Shown here: positions 1-7,081 of the stretch, piece after piece
Layout: every line of letters begins with the position of its first letter
Position numbering within the stretch: the stretch's first letter is position 1
Assembly (NCBI GenBank): GCA_013205275.1
Contig: JABMNG010000186.1
Location: 1 to 16,898, forward strand
Length of the DNA stretch: 16,898 bases
Reading direction: 5' to 3'
From: Methylophilales bacterium
GTDB lineage: Bacteria > Pseudomonadota > Gammaproteobacteria > Burkholderiales > Methylophilaceae
The notes under the pieces: generated by a model
Seen by the model: the letters and a program-made list of their open reading frames with translations, nothing else
Databases searched by the model: none
What the model was told of the DNA's origin: nothing
Translations under genes and position numbers: made by a program

Positions 1-1
1 C

Positions 2-1573
2 CAAACAGGGATTAAAGCAAGCTTCCAATCTACCCCGCTTGTTCATGAGGGCATCATGTATGTCTCCCTTCCTTTTAACCACGTCATTGCATTAAATGCT
101 AAAACTGGAAAAGAAATTTGGCGCTATGAGCACGATCGAAATCCTGAGTGGAAAATGTGTTGTGGCCCATCCAATCGTGGTCTGGCAATTAGTGGTGAAC
201 AACTCTTTATGGGCACAGTTGATGCGAGATTAATTTCATTGAATATCAAAACCGGTGAAAAAATATGGGACATAAATGTTGTAGATAATTTAGTGGCCAC
301 TGAATCGGCGACCTCTTTAAATGATGTCGACCCTAATAAAGGAAAATTAGTCAGCGGCGGAACCGGCGTTGGTATTTCAATGGCTCCCGTCGTCTATCAA
401 AATAAGGTTATTGTTGGCATTACTGGAGTAGGCTACGGCCTTCATGTTGAAGGTGCAGAAAAAGATGCCCCGCTCGGAGCCGTTGTAGGCGTCACTGGGA
501 ATTTCGGGCGACCTGGATTTTTAGCTGCATACGATATCTATTCTGGAAAACAGATATGGCAGTTTGATACAATCCGAAATGAGGGTTGGGAAGGAGAAAT
601 GAATAATTACACCCAGGATGGTGAATCACTAAATCGGGATATATTAGTGGAAAAGGAATCTATTAGTAAATATCCGGATGCGGCTAAGTTTGGTGGTGGT
701 TCAGCCTGGACCACTCCAGCGATTGATGCTGATACTCATACACTATTCTTTGGTACTGGAAATCCATCACCTCAAATGAGTGGAGAGCAAAGGCCCGGTG
801 ATAATTTATACACGGTCTCATTAGTTGCATTGGATGCCAATACTGGAAAAATAAAATGGCACTACCAACAAGTCCCTCACGATGTTTGGGGTTACGATGT
901 CGCTAGTCCCCCCGTACTTTTTAACACCATTGTAGATGGAAAAATTATTCCCGCAGTTGGGCAAGCAGGTAAAACAGGTTGGTTTTATGTCATAGATAGG
1001 AGTTCTGGGAAATTAATTTTAAAATCAGAAGCGTTTGTTCCTCAACAAAATATGTTTGCAGAGGCTACCAAGGAAGGAACGGTAATTTACCCAGGAATTT
1101 TAGGGGGTTCAAATTGGTCACCTGTTAGTATTGATATTGACCAACATCTTGCATTTGTTTCAGGAATACATGCTCCTATAAAATATACACTGCATGAAAA
1201 AATTACTGGTGCCAATGTAACGCGATATACGAGCTCAGAACCTACCAATGACTCACAATGGGGGGTGCTCTCTGCCATTGACTTATCAAATGGTAAGTTG
1301 GTTTGGCAACATCAGACGGATCAACCCTTACTGGGAGGAACACTGGCCACAAAAGGTATGTTGTTATTCTCCGGAGAAGGCAATGGTAATTTAAATGCCT
1401 TCCATAGTCTAACTGGCGAACTACTCTGGACCGCGAAAATTAATGCTGGTGTAAATGCCCCTCCAATTACCTACATGATTGATGGAAAACAATACATTGC
1501 TGTAGCAGCTGGTGGAAATAAGATTATGGGATATAAGCAAGGTGACTATGTTAGTGTTTATAGCCTTGATTAG
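2..1573 (+). CDS. PQQ-dependent dehydrogenase, methanol/ethanol type (5' end outside window)
   Basis: Periplasmic quinoprotein alcohol dehydrogenase, C-terminal part. The reading frame is open from base 2, and the residues before the first ATG at 56 (FQSTPLVHEGIMYVS) match the family, so that ATG is internal. Counting from it, the adjacent disulfide cysteines are C35-C36 (MCCGPSNRG), and repeated W-docking blades end in TGK-xxW. GNPSP (N236) matches the conserved active-site Asn, and GTLATKGMLLFSGEGNG and APPITY are typical family text. There is no C-terminal cytochrome c domain; it ends near GDYVSVYSLD. Two things are odd. The metal-ligand Glu expected in a GxEFGVRG-like stretch aligns with N149 (TGNFGRPG). 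The catalytic Asp of the usual WDxD aligns with G279 (PHDVWGYD), although D281 is kept. It is therefore not an ordinary MxaF or XoxF, and the substrate is unknown. No xoxG or xoxJ partner follows. Confidence 0.9.
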   Translation, partial: QTGIKASFQSTPLVHEGIMYVSLPFNHVIALNAKTGKEIWRYEHDRNPEWKMCCGPSNRGLAISGEQLFMGTVDARLISLNIKTGEKIWDINVVDNLVATESATSLNDVDPNKGKLVSGGTGVGISMAPVVYQNKVIVGITGVGYGLHVEGAEKDAPLGAVVGVTGNFGRPGFLAAYDIYSGKQIWQFDTIRNEGWEGEMNNYTQDGESLNRDILVEKESISKYPDAAKFGGGSAWTTPAIDADTHTLFFGTGNPSPQMSGEQRPGDNLYTVSLVALDANTGKIKWHYQQVPHDVWGYDVASPPVLFNTIVDGKIIPAVGQAGKTGWFYVIDRSSGKLILKSEAFVPQQNMFAEATKEGTVIYPGILGGSNWSPVSIDIDQHLAFVSGIHAPIKYTLHEKITGANVTRYTSSEPTNDSQWGVLSAIDLSNGKLVWQHQTDQPLLGGTLATKGMLLFSGEGNGNLNAFHSLTGELLWTAKINAGVNAPPITYMIDGKQYIAVAAGGNKIMGYKQGDYVSVYSLD

Positions 1574-1603
1574 GGCCTTCGCCTAAGCATAATTGCAACA
1601 CTA

Positions 1604-1634
1604 TTGTCATAAATGAATGTCATGTTGGAGTCAT
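1604..1634 (+). promoter_or_regulatory. Three TGTCAT-like direct repeats before the glycosyltransferase (loose Pho-box candidate)
   Basis: TTGTCATAAAT at 1604-1614 matches a PhoB half-site well. TGTCAT recurs at 1618-1623 and AGTCAT at 1629-1634. Offsets are 13 and then 11 bp; a canonical Pho box has 11-bp periodicity, so only the second pair is in phase and its last copy is degenerate and overlaps the start codon. This may be a degenerate PhoB site or chance in AT-rich sequence. Confidence 0.3.
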
Positions 1635-2613
1635 GAATAGAATAGTTATAGCAACAGACACATTCGACCAAGTCAATGGGGTTTCAACAACCTACAAGAA
1701 TATTCTCAAAGTTACAAATCATTCAATAACCATCATTCACCCTGGGCAGTTCAAATGGAAAAGCTTTAAAGTTTACCCTGAAATACAAGTATGCATAGAG
1801 CCGTTTAAAGTCTATAGATCGATAATACGATTCAAGCCCACACACATGCACATAGCCACAGAAGGTCCGGTCGGATTAATAGCAAGAATTTACTGCAAAA
1901 TTAATAAAATTCCATTCAGCTCTAGTTATCACACAAAGTTCCCTGAATATTTACAAGCTTATTTTAGATTTCCACCGCAAATAAGTTACTTTTTTTTAAG
2001 GTTATTTCATAAGAAAAGCAAGGCGGTATTAGTTCCCTCAAAATCCTGTAAAAAAGAATTGGAAATAAAGAATTTCAAAAATTTAGTACTTTGGACTAGG
2101 GGTGTTAACAAAGAATTAATTATAAAAGCTTCTCCATCAAGACAAGCAAAAAAAATTAAGGTATTGAATGTCGGAAGAATTAGCATAGAAAAAAATATTG
2201 ATGCTTTGTGTATTCTTCAGGATAAATTTGATATTACTATTGTAGGCCAGGGGCCATACTTAAATAAAATCAAAAAAAAATATAAGAAAATTAAATTTTA
2301 TGGCTATAAGTTTGGAAAAGACCTCGCAAAAATATATTCAGAAAACGATGTATTTTGCTTTACTAGCAAAACTGACACCTTTGGAATCGTTATGATTGAA
2401 GCCTTATGCAACGGTCTTCCAGTAGCTGCTTACAATGTAACCGGCCCTAAAGATATTATCATTAATAAAACTACTGGATTTTTAGGTAGCAATTTAGAAG
2501 AAAATATCAAAAATTGCATAAATCTAAATCGGCAGACAATACAAAATATATCTGTCAAAAAATGGACATGGGAATCTTGTGAAAAAATTCTTTTCAATAA
2601 TCTCTTAAGTTAA
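1633..2613 (+). CDS. GT4-type (GT-B fold) glycosyltransferase
   Basis: A 326-residue retaining glycosyltransferase, group 1/GT4. The N-terminal acceptor-side Rossmann region starts MNRIVIATDTFDQVNGVSTT, with the glycine-containing loop common to lipid and mannosyl transferases. HIATEGPVGLIAR (73-85) and SSYHTKFPEYL (97-107) are family blocks. The C-terminal NDP-sugar domain begins near VLNVGRISIEKN (177-188). The usual E-x7-E pair appears as D248-x7-E256 in TDTFGIVMIEALCNG. Similar proteins include bacterial diacylglycerol glycosyltransferases (Agt, SqdX-like) and phosphatidylinositol mannosyltransferase-like enzymes, so a membrane-lipid acceptor is plausible but unproven. GGAG lies only 2 nt before the ATG, and other nearby ATGs are out of frame. 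The HAD gene follows after 17 bp. It is Lys/Asn-rich and more AT-rich than the dehydrogenase before it, which may hint at separate ancestry. Confidence 0.85.
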   Translation: MNRIVIATDTFDQVNGVSTTYKNILKVTNHSITIIHPGQFKWKSFKVYPEIQVCIEPFKVYRSIIRFKPTHMHIATEGPVGLIARIYCKINKIPFSSSYHTKFPEYLQAYFRFPPQISYFFLRLFHKKSKAVLVPSKSCKKELEIKNFKNLVLWTRGVNKELIIKASPSRQAKKIKVLNVGRISIEKNIDALCILQDKFDITIVGQGPYLNKIKKKYKKIKFYGYKFGKDLAKIYSENDVFCFTSKTDTFGIVMIEALCNGLPVAAYNVTGPKDIIINKTTGFLGSNLEENIKNCINLNRQTIQNISVKKWTWESCEKILFNNLLS

Positions 2614-2630
2614 TATTATTTAAATAATAT
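2613..2630. repeat. Perfect 18-bp AT-only palindrome between two genes
   Basis: ATATTATTT followed directly by its reverse complement AAATAATAT. It fills the whole gap from the last base of the glycosyltransferase stop to the base before the HAD start codon. As RNA it could form a short hairpin (about 7 bp with a 4-nt loop) next to the start codon, where no Shine-Dalgarno sequence is visible. It could tune coupling between the two genes or be a protein-binding dyad. Confidence 0.5.
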
Positions 2631-3050
2631 ATGAAAATCATTTTTTTAGATTTCGATGGGGTGTTACACAAAGAAAATTCAACTCCAGCACAATACTTTT
2701 CAAGGGCATTCCTACTTGAAGAACTTTTACAAACCAACCCATGTAAAATTGTTGTTTCCTCCAGCTGGCAATTTTCAAAAGAATATCCTGAGATGCTAAA
2801 AAAAATGCCTGCAATACTATTTCAATCTATTAAAGGCACTACTCAGTCAAGTTACAATGGCGACGCATCTAGACTTAAAGAGATAAACCACTACCTAGAA
2901 AAAAATTGCCTTAATGATATTGACTGGATAGCCCTCGATGACAGGGCAGAAAAATTTCCCCCGAATTTTTCAAAACTTATTTGTTGTGAATCATCAAAAG
3001 GTATCACAAAAAAACAAATTAGTATTCTTAAACAATGGTTAAATCATTAA
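2631..3050 (+). CDS. Small HAD-superfamily phosphatase (Swiss-Army-Knife RNA-repair type)
   Basis: A 139-residue protein with the HAD motif I near its N-terminus (FLDFDGVLH, D7 and D9), a motif II-like VVSSSW, and a late acidic ALDDR (motif IV). The short cap-less layout, the SSSW signature and the terminal Asp-Asp match the HAD_SAK families named after RNA-repair Swiss-Army-Knife proteins, where the domain is proposed to act as an end phosphatase. Standalone versions like this one have no established substrate. It sits 17 bp after the glycosyltransferase and 13 bp before the small membrane protein, so all three probably share a transcript. No clear ribosome-binding site precedes it. It could equally be a small-molecule phosphatase; membership in the HAD fold is much surer than the RNA-repair link. 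Confidence 0.75.
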   Translation: MKIIFLDFDGVLHKENSTPAQYFSRAFLLEELLQTNPCKIVVSSSWQFSKEYPEMLKKMPAILFQSIKGTTQSSYNGDASRLKEINHYLEKNCLNDIDWIALDDRAEKFPPNFSKLICCESSKGITKKQISILKQWLNH

Positions 3051-3063
3051 CAAAGGAGATAAA

Positions 3064-3288
3064 ATGAATTTTATTAAAAATTATCTGAAATGGATAAGCA
3101 CAGCATTTGTTTTAACTGGGATATTACTAACCAATCTCAATGTCTACCCGCTCAACATATTTTCACATGGCTTTGGGGTGTTAGGATGGACAGTCTCAGG
3201 TATTTTAAATAAAGAAAAAGCCATTATTGTAAACTTTGGGTTACAGATCCCATTATTTATGCTTGGTTATATTAATTTATTCATATAG
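3064..3288 (+). CDS. Small two- to three-helix membrane protein, function unknown
   Basis: A 74-residue hydrophobic protein. Predicted membrane segments are roughly 10-28, 34-48 (around FSHGFGVLGWTVSG) and 53-73. A YPLNIF motif joins the first two, a pattern I associate with small uncharacterised membrane proteins of aquatic bacteria. The start is well supported: AAAGGAGAT at 3052-3060 is the best Shine-Dalgarno sequence on this strand, 3 to 5 nt before the ATG. It is the last gene of the short glycosyltransferase-HAD-membrane protein run. There are no catalytic residues to discuss and I do not assign a function. Confidence 0.6.
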   Translation: MNFIKNYLKWISTAFVLTGILLTNLNVYPLNIFSHGFGVLGWTVSGILNKEKAIIVNFGLQIPLFMLGYINLFI

Positions 3289-3442
3289 CTCTTTGGATTT
3301 TTGCTTCGGATACTTTGCTATTTAATAGGTAATTTTAAATTTAGAATGTTAGTCTAATACTACTCAATCTAAAGTAAAGTTAAGATGAGATTAAACGCAG
3401 GTTTCATATTCATGTAAGTGGATAATAAAAAAAATCGATGAG

Positions 3443-3691
3443 TTGATTAAGAGAAAACGAAATATCACTATTTCACTTCTTACTCTAACCATCATTACTT
3501 ATTTTGGATTCATCAGTATCATCAATTTTAAACCTTCGTATTTTGGAATTCAGAATTTTAATTCAAATGTGTCTATTGGAATAGTATTAGGGTTATTGCT
3601 CATAATACTAATTTGGGTTATCACACTTTTATATGTGTATTTAACAAATAAATATATTCATCCAATTCTCCAAAAGATAAATGATAAATGA
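3443..3691 (+). CDS. yjcH: DUF485 (YjcH-type) membrane protein, probably 5'-damaged
   Basis: 82 residues with two membrane segments (about 10-30 and 43-68), including YFGFISIINFKPSYFG and GIVLGLLLIILIWVITLLYVY. This is the DUF485 pattern of proteins encoded just before acetate permease actP. Family members are usually about 100 residues. No ATG or GTG is in frame, and the only start is the TTG at 3443. Upstream, GTG at 3418 would read V-D-N-K-K and enter this frame if the run of eight A at 3427-3434 had seven. The 5' end may therefore be frameshifted, matching the decay of actP next to it. The usual acetyl-CoA synthetase gene is not upstream here. Probably non-functional or functionless without ActP. 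Confidence 0.65.
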   Translation: MIKRKRNITISLLTLTIITYFGFISIINFKPSYFGIQNFNSNVSIGIVLGLLLIILIWVITLLYVYLTNKYIHPILQKINDK

Positions 3692-3715
3692 TTAATGATT
3701 AATGATTAATGATTA
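3681..3715 (+). repeat. Heptamer tandem repeat (ATGATTA, five units) at the yjcH/actP junction
   Basis: One ATGATAA (3681-3687) followed by four perfect ATGATTA units (3688-3715). The yjcH stop TGA is in the second unit, and the presumed actP ATG at 3709 is in the last. Every unit carries an ATG, and because the unit is 7 bp each ATG is in a different frame from the next. Slipped-strand expansion of an original ATGA-like coupling site is the simplest origin. Confidence 0.9.
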
Positions 3716-5339
3716 AACTATTATTTCCTTTAATTTTATTATTTTAATCTAATCATCTACTCGCATCAGAATTATCACATCCGGTCAATTTTGTTGCAAT
3801 TTGGATGTTTTTTTATCTGTGTAACGCTTTATATTACTGTACTGGGCAGCAAAAAAAACTCAAACCATAAGTAGTTTTTACACCGCTAGAGGCAATATTA
3901 ACGGCCTCCAAAATGGACTTGCAATTTCTGGTGATTTTATATCAGCGACTTCCTTTCTAGGTATATCTGGCTTAGTTTATGCTTCAGGATTTGATGGCCT
4001 TATTTATTCTATAGGGTTCCTAGTAGGCTGGCCGATTATTCTTCTATTAATTGCTGAGCCTCTAAGATATCTTGGTAAATATAGCTTTTCTGATGTCATA
4101 TCGTATCGTTTAAAGGAAAAGCCCGTTCGAATACTTTCTGCGTTTGGCTCCTTATCATCGGTTATTCTATACCTGATAGCTCAAATGGTTGGTGCTGGAA
4201 ATCTCATTGAAATCTTATTTGGCCTTCCTTACCTCACACCAGAAATTATTGTGTGCATTTTAATGATTTTATATGTTACTTTTTGGGGAATGTTAGCTAC
4301 GACCTGGGTGCAAATAATTAAAGCGATCTTGCTTCTCTTCGGCGCAACACTTATAGCTCTTCTAGTCTTAAATAAATTTAATTTTAATTTCAATCAATTT
4401 TTTGTTGCCGCTGTAAATACTCCTAAAGATGGAGCTACCATTATGGCTCCAGGCGGTCTAATTTCAGATCCCATATCAGCTATTTCTCTAGGGTCTTGCG
4501 TTAATGTTTGGAAGTGCTGGGCTGCCACATATATTAATGCGCTTCTGTACAGTTTCCAATGCTTCAGAGGCTAGAAAGTCTGTAGTATACGCAACTGGTT
4601 TTATTGGTTACTTTTATATCCTAACTTTTATCATTGGATTTGGAGCAATTATATTGGTCTCAAATAATCCAGACTATTTATCTTAAGCTAGAAAAATTCT
4701 TGGTAATAACAATATGGCTGCAATACATTTATCACATGCCGTTGGTGGTAATATCTTATTAGACTTTATATCGGCCGTCACTTTTGCAACCGTACTTGCA
4801 GTCGTTTCTGGATTAACCTTAGCAGGTAAGTCGGCTATCTCACACGATTTATATGCCAATGTATTAAGAAAAGGGGTTAATGACAAATCTCAAATGAAAG
4901 TCTCTACATATGCCACCATTGGATTAGGTATTTTGGTCATATTGTTAGGAATAATTTTTGAAAAACAAAATGTTGCCTTTATGGTAGGTCTTGCGTTTGC
5001 AATAGCAGCCAGTACAAACTTTCCAATATTACTATTGTCAATTTATTGGAAAAAAATAACAACAAGTGGTGTCATGATTGGAGGAACCGCAGGACTTATC
5101 TCATGTATTCTACTAGTCATTCTAGGACCCATTGTCTGGGTCGAAATTCTACATAATAAACAAGCTATCTTTCCCTATAAGTATCCAGCATTATTTTCTA
5201 TGAGTATAACTTTCATAGGAATTTGGTTTTTTCTATTAGAGATAATTTACTACAGGTAAAAAAAGAAAGAAATTTATTTAATAGCCAATATATTCGATCA
5301 TTAGATGGGAATAATATTACTGGCAATGATAATTTATGA
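3709..5339 (+). pseudogene. actP: Cation/acetate symporter ActP, decayed
   Basis: Remnant of a sodium:solute symporter of the ActP type, about 540 residues if repaired, which is close to the family length. Recognisable text runs across frames: a secretion-signal-like start (MIKLLFPLILLF), YWAAKKTQ, FYTARGNINGLQNGLAISGD, GFLVGWPII, LIAQMVGAGN, LATTWVQIIKA, FGSAGLPHILMRF, GFIGYFYILTFIIGFGA, AISHDLYANV, AFAIAAS, and a C-terminus reading NSQYIRSLDG up to TGA at 5337-5339. Lesions: TAA at 3745-3747; one extra T in the 3808-3814 run; an extra base near 3839; an extra G in GGG 4491-4493; TAA at 4684-4686; one T missing from 5227-5232. R also replaces a usual G in YTAGGN. Two stops plus four indels make simple sequencing error an unlikely full explanation. 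Pieces at 4185-4574, 4504-4686 and 4714-5259 are fragments of this one gene. Confidence 0.92.
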
Positions 5340-5413
5340 TTCGAACAAAATAAATATTTTTTCGCTTGGTTTCATAAATATTGGTAGTAAAAAATTGTCA
5401 GTGCCGTTAAAGA

Positions 5414-6214
5414 TTATCGACTTAAGAAATGTTTTGCATATCTTGGGTGAATATCCTGAAGTTTAAGTAGTGTCAAAAAATCGGCTGTATTAAAATCTGG
5501 ATCCCATGCAGGTTTTCCACATACCTTGGCACCAATTCTAAGGTATCCTTTTAATAATGAGGGTGGCTCAACCTCAAGTGTAAAATTAAGTTGATGAATT
5601 GGGAGTGGATTTTTTGGTATAGGTTCATACTCATGACTTATTTTGTCTGTCTTATTCAGCGAATAATAAAGACTAGCAGCACTGTGGCCCCCATCTTTTA
5701 TTGAAACACTTGAACACCCGATCAATGTTTCGTAATGATTAGCTTCCATAAACTTACCAAGTTCTGCCCATAAAAGCATAATTACTCCTCCGGACCTATG
5801 GTCTTTATGAATACAAGCACGTCCCACTTCCACCATATTTTTGCGTAGCGTAAGAATTTTTTCTAATTCGAATTCCAATTCGGAATAATAATACCCAATA
5901 TCCTTAGCCCTTTGAGGGGTTAACACGCGATAGGTCCCAATAACTTTATCATTTGTCTTATTTCTTACAATTAAATGCTCACAGTAATCATCAAAAATAT
6001 CCACATCATTTTTTTTGTTTGCAGAAACAAGATTTGCACCCATTTCTTCTGAGAATATTTTAAATCTTAATTTCTGAGCCTCCTTAATCTCTTTTTCTGT
6101 CCTTGCCCAAGTAACCTCAATGACAGAATCTTTTTTTTTATTTTTCTCGCTTGATATACCTTGATCTTGCTTTTTGAAATTGAATAAGTTGAATGCCGTG
6201 CTAGATAAAGACAT
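5414..6214 (-). CDS. olsB: OlsB-type GNAT-fold N-acyltransferase (ornithine-lipid/acyl-amino-acid synthesis)
   Basis: A 266-residue member of the Acetyltransf_5 (PF13444) group. This group includes OlsB, which moves a 3-hydroxyacyl chain from acyl carrier protein to the alpha-amine of ornithine to give lyso-ornithine lipid. Diagnostic blocks: AQKLRFKIFSEEMGA (about 46-60), FDDYCEHLIV, VIGTYRVLTP, EVGRACIHKDHRSGGVIMLLW with the acyl-donor pocket, and LLKGYLRIGAKVCG followed by AWDPDFNTADF near the C-terminus. The first 30 residues are Lys-rich and poorly conserved. Ribosome site AAGGA lies 8 nt before ATG. A strong Pho-box-like sequence lies about 50 bp upstream, and a PlsC/OlsA-type acyltransferase gene is close by, which supports an ornithine-lipid role under phosphate limitation. 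Some relatives are annotated only as haemolysin-like or PEP-CTERM-associated acyltransferases, so the amine acceptor is inferred. Confidence 0.82.
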   Translation of the reverse strand: MSLSSTAFNLFNFKKQDQGISSEKNKKKDSVIEVTWARTEKEIKEAQKLRFKIFSEEMGANLVSANKKNDVDIFDDYCEHLIVRNKTNDKVIGTYRVLTPQRAKDIGYYYSELEFELEKILTLRKNMVEVGRACIHKDHRSGGVIMLLWAELGKFMEANHYETLIGCSSVSIKDGGHSAASLYYSLNKTDKISHEYEPIPKNPLPIHQLNFTLEVEPPSLLKGYLRIGAKVCGKPAWDPDFNTADFLTLLKLQDIHPRYAKHFLSR

Positions 6215-6261
6215 AATTAATTCCTTAAATTAATTATTAATATATTTGGAATTTATGGAAT

Positions 6262-6283
6262 TTTTATGACATCTCTATGACAG
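6262..6283 (-). promoter_or_regulatory. Pho box (PhoB-binding direct repeat) upstream of olsB
   Basis: Read on the minus strand, two adjacent 11-bp units, CTGTCATAGAG (6283-6273) and ATGTCATAAAA (6272-6262). The E. coli PhoB consensus is two copies of roughly CTGTCATA(A/T)A(A/T). Both TGTCATA cores are perfect. AT-rich -10-like sequences (CATAAA, then TATATT) follow towards the olsB start at 6214. It lies in the 78-bp gap between plcP and olsB, so olsB can be switched on independently of plcP. Confidence 0.8.
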
Positions 6284-6292
6284 TTGTTCTAA

Positions 6293-7046
6293 TTATTTAT
6301 TTTTTGGGGAAAATTCTTGAGTCCAATTGACAATTTTTAATTCTCCTGATTTTGTCTCAACGAGTGCTGTTAAATTCTCAACCCAATCACCATCATTGTA
6401 ATAAGTCATGTCTCCAAAGTGCCGAATTTCTGGTTTATGAATATGACCGCAAACAACGCCGGTACATTTTTTGATTCGAGCCTCTCTTATCATGAACTTT
6501 TCATAACTATCTATGTACTGATTTACATTACCTATCTTACTTTTAATGTGTCCTGAAAATGACCAATAATTTAATCCGTAACGAATGCGAATTTGATTAA
6601 TTTTTTCGCTAATCCATATAATTAAACTATAAAAACCGTCACCAATTAACTCTAACAACTTAGATATTGTTTTAAAAGAATCAAAGATATCACCATGGGC
6701 AACCCATAACTTTTGACCCTTTTTTGTTTTATGAATAATTTCTTTAATAATCTTAATCTCTGCAAATTTAAGAGAATTAAATTGCTTAGCCGCTTCATCA
6801 TGATTTCCTGGAATATAGAAAACTTTAGTTCCCTTTCTTGCTTTCCTTTAATATCTTTTGAATAACATCGTTGTGTGACTGCGGCCAATACCAATTTTTT
6901 TTTAGCTCCCACCCATCTATAATATCGCCAACCAGGTATAATTTCTCCGAATTATTGTGCTTAAGAAAATCGATAAGATAATCTGCTTTACATGCTTTAG
7001 TCCCGAGATGAACATCGGAAATCCATATTGCGCGGTATTGATTCAT
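6293..7046 (-). pseudogene. plcP: PlcP-type metallophosphoesterase (phospholipase C), frameshifted
   Basis: Calcineurin-fold phosphoesterase of the PlcP/SMc00171 type, often labelled UDP-2,3-diacylglucosamine diphosphatase. PlcP splits phospholipids to diacylglycerol plus headgroup phosphate during phosphorus starvation. Residues 1-73 (7046-6825) hold SDVHLG (D11, H13), LVGDIIDGW (D41) and the family signature WYWPQSHND. The protein then ends at TAA 6827-6825. The next frame carries on directly: KGTKVFYIPGNHDE, WVAHGDIFD, GLNYWSFSGHIK, VVCGHIHKPEIR, YNDGDWVE, to the stop at 6295-6293. Dropping one base of the minus-strand GGG at 6833-6831 joins KKG to TKVF and gives about 250 residues with every metal motif. 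The cause may be a mutation, a sequencing error or +1 recoding at AAA-GGG-A. No Shine-Dalgarno sequence precedes the ATG. Only the first 73 residues would be made without a frame change. Confidence 0.85.
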
Positions 7047-7081
7047 AGTTCATGATTACAACTTTTTAATATGTATGAATT

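Noticed and set aside
1569..1590. Short hairpin after the PQQ dehydrogenase stop as a terminator
   Set aside because: Only 3-5 bp can pair and no T tract follows, so it is not convincing.
3289..3442. 154-bp gap before yjcH as a possible small RNA or promoter region
   Set aside because: No stable hairpin, clear -35/-10 pair or coding frame could be supported by eye.
3681..3715. Tandem heptamers as a possible CRISPR array
   Set aside because: Units are contiguous 7-mers without spacers, so this is a simple tandem repeat.
5340..5413. Direct repeat ATAAATATT in the gap between the actP remnant and olsB
   Set aside because: Two 9-bp AT-only copies are expected by chance in this base composition; no promoter, hairpin or gene was seen there.
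6652..6912. Open frame on the minus strand that overlaps both parts of plcP
   Set aside because: Its translation is low-complexity Lys/Leu text without family motifs; the conserved GNHD, HGD and GHIH motifs are in the other frames. It is a shadow of plcP.
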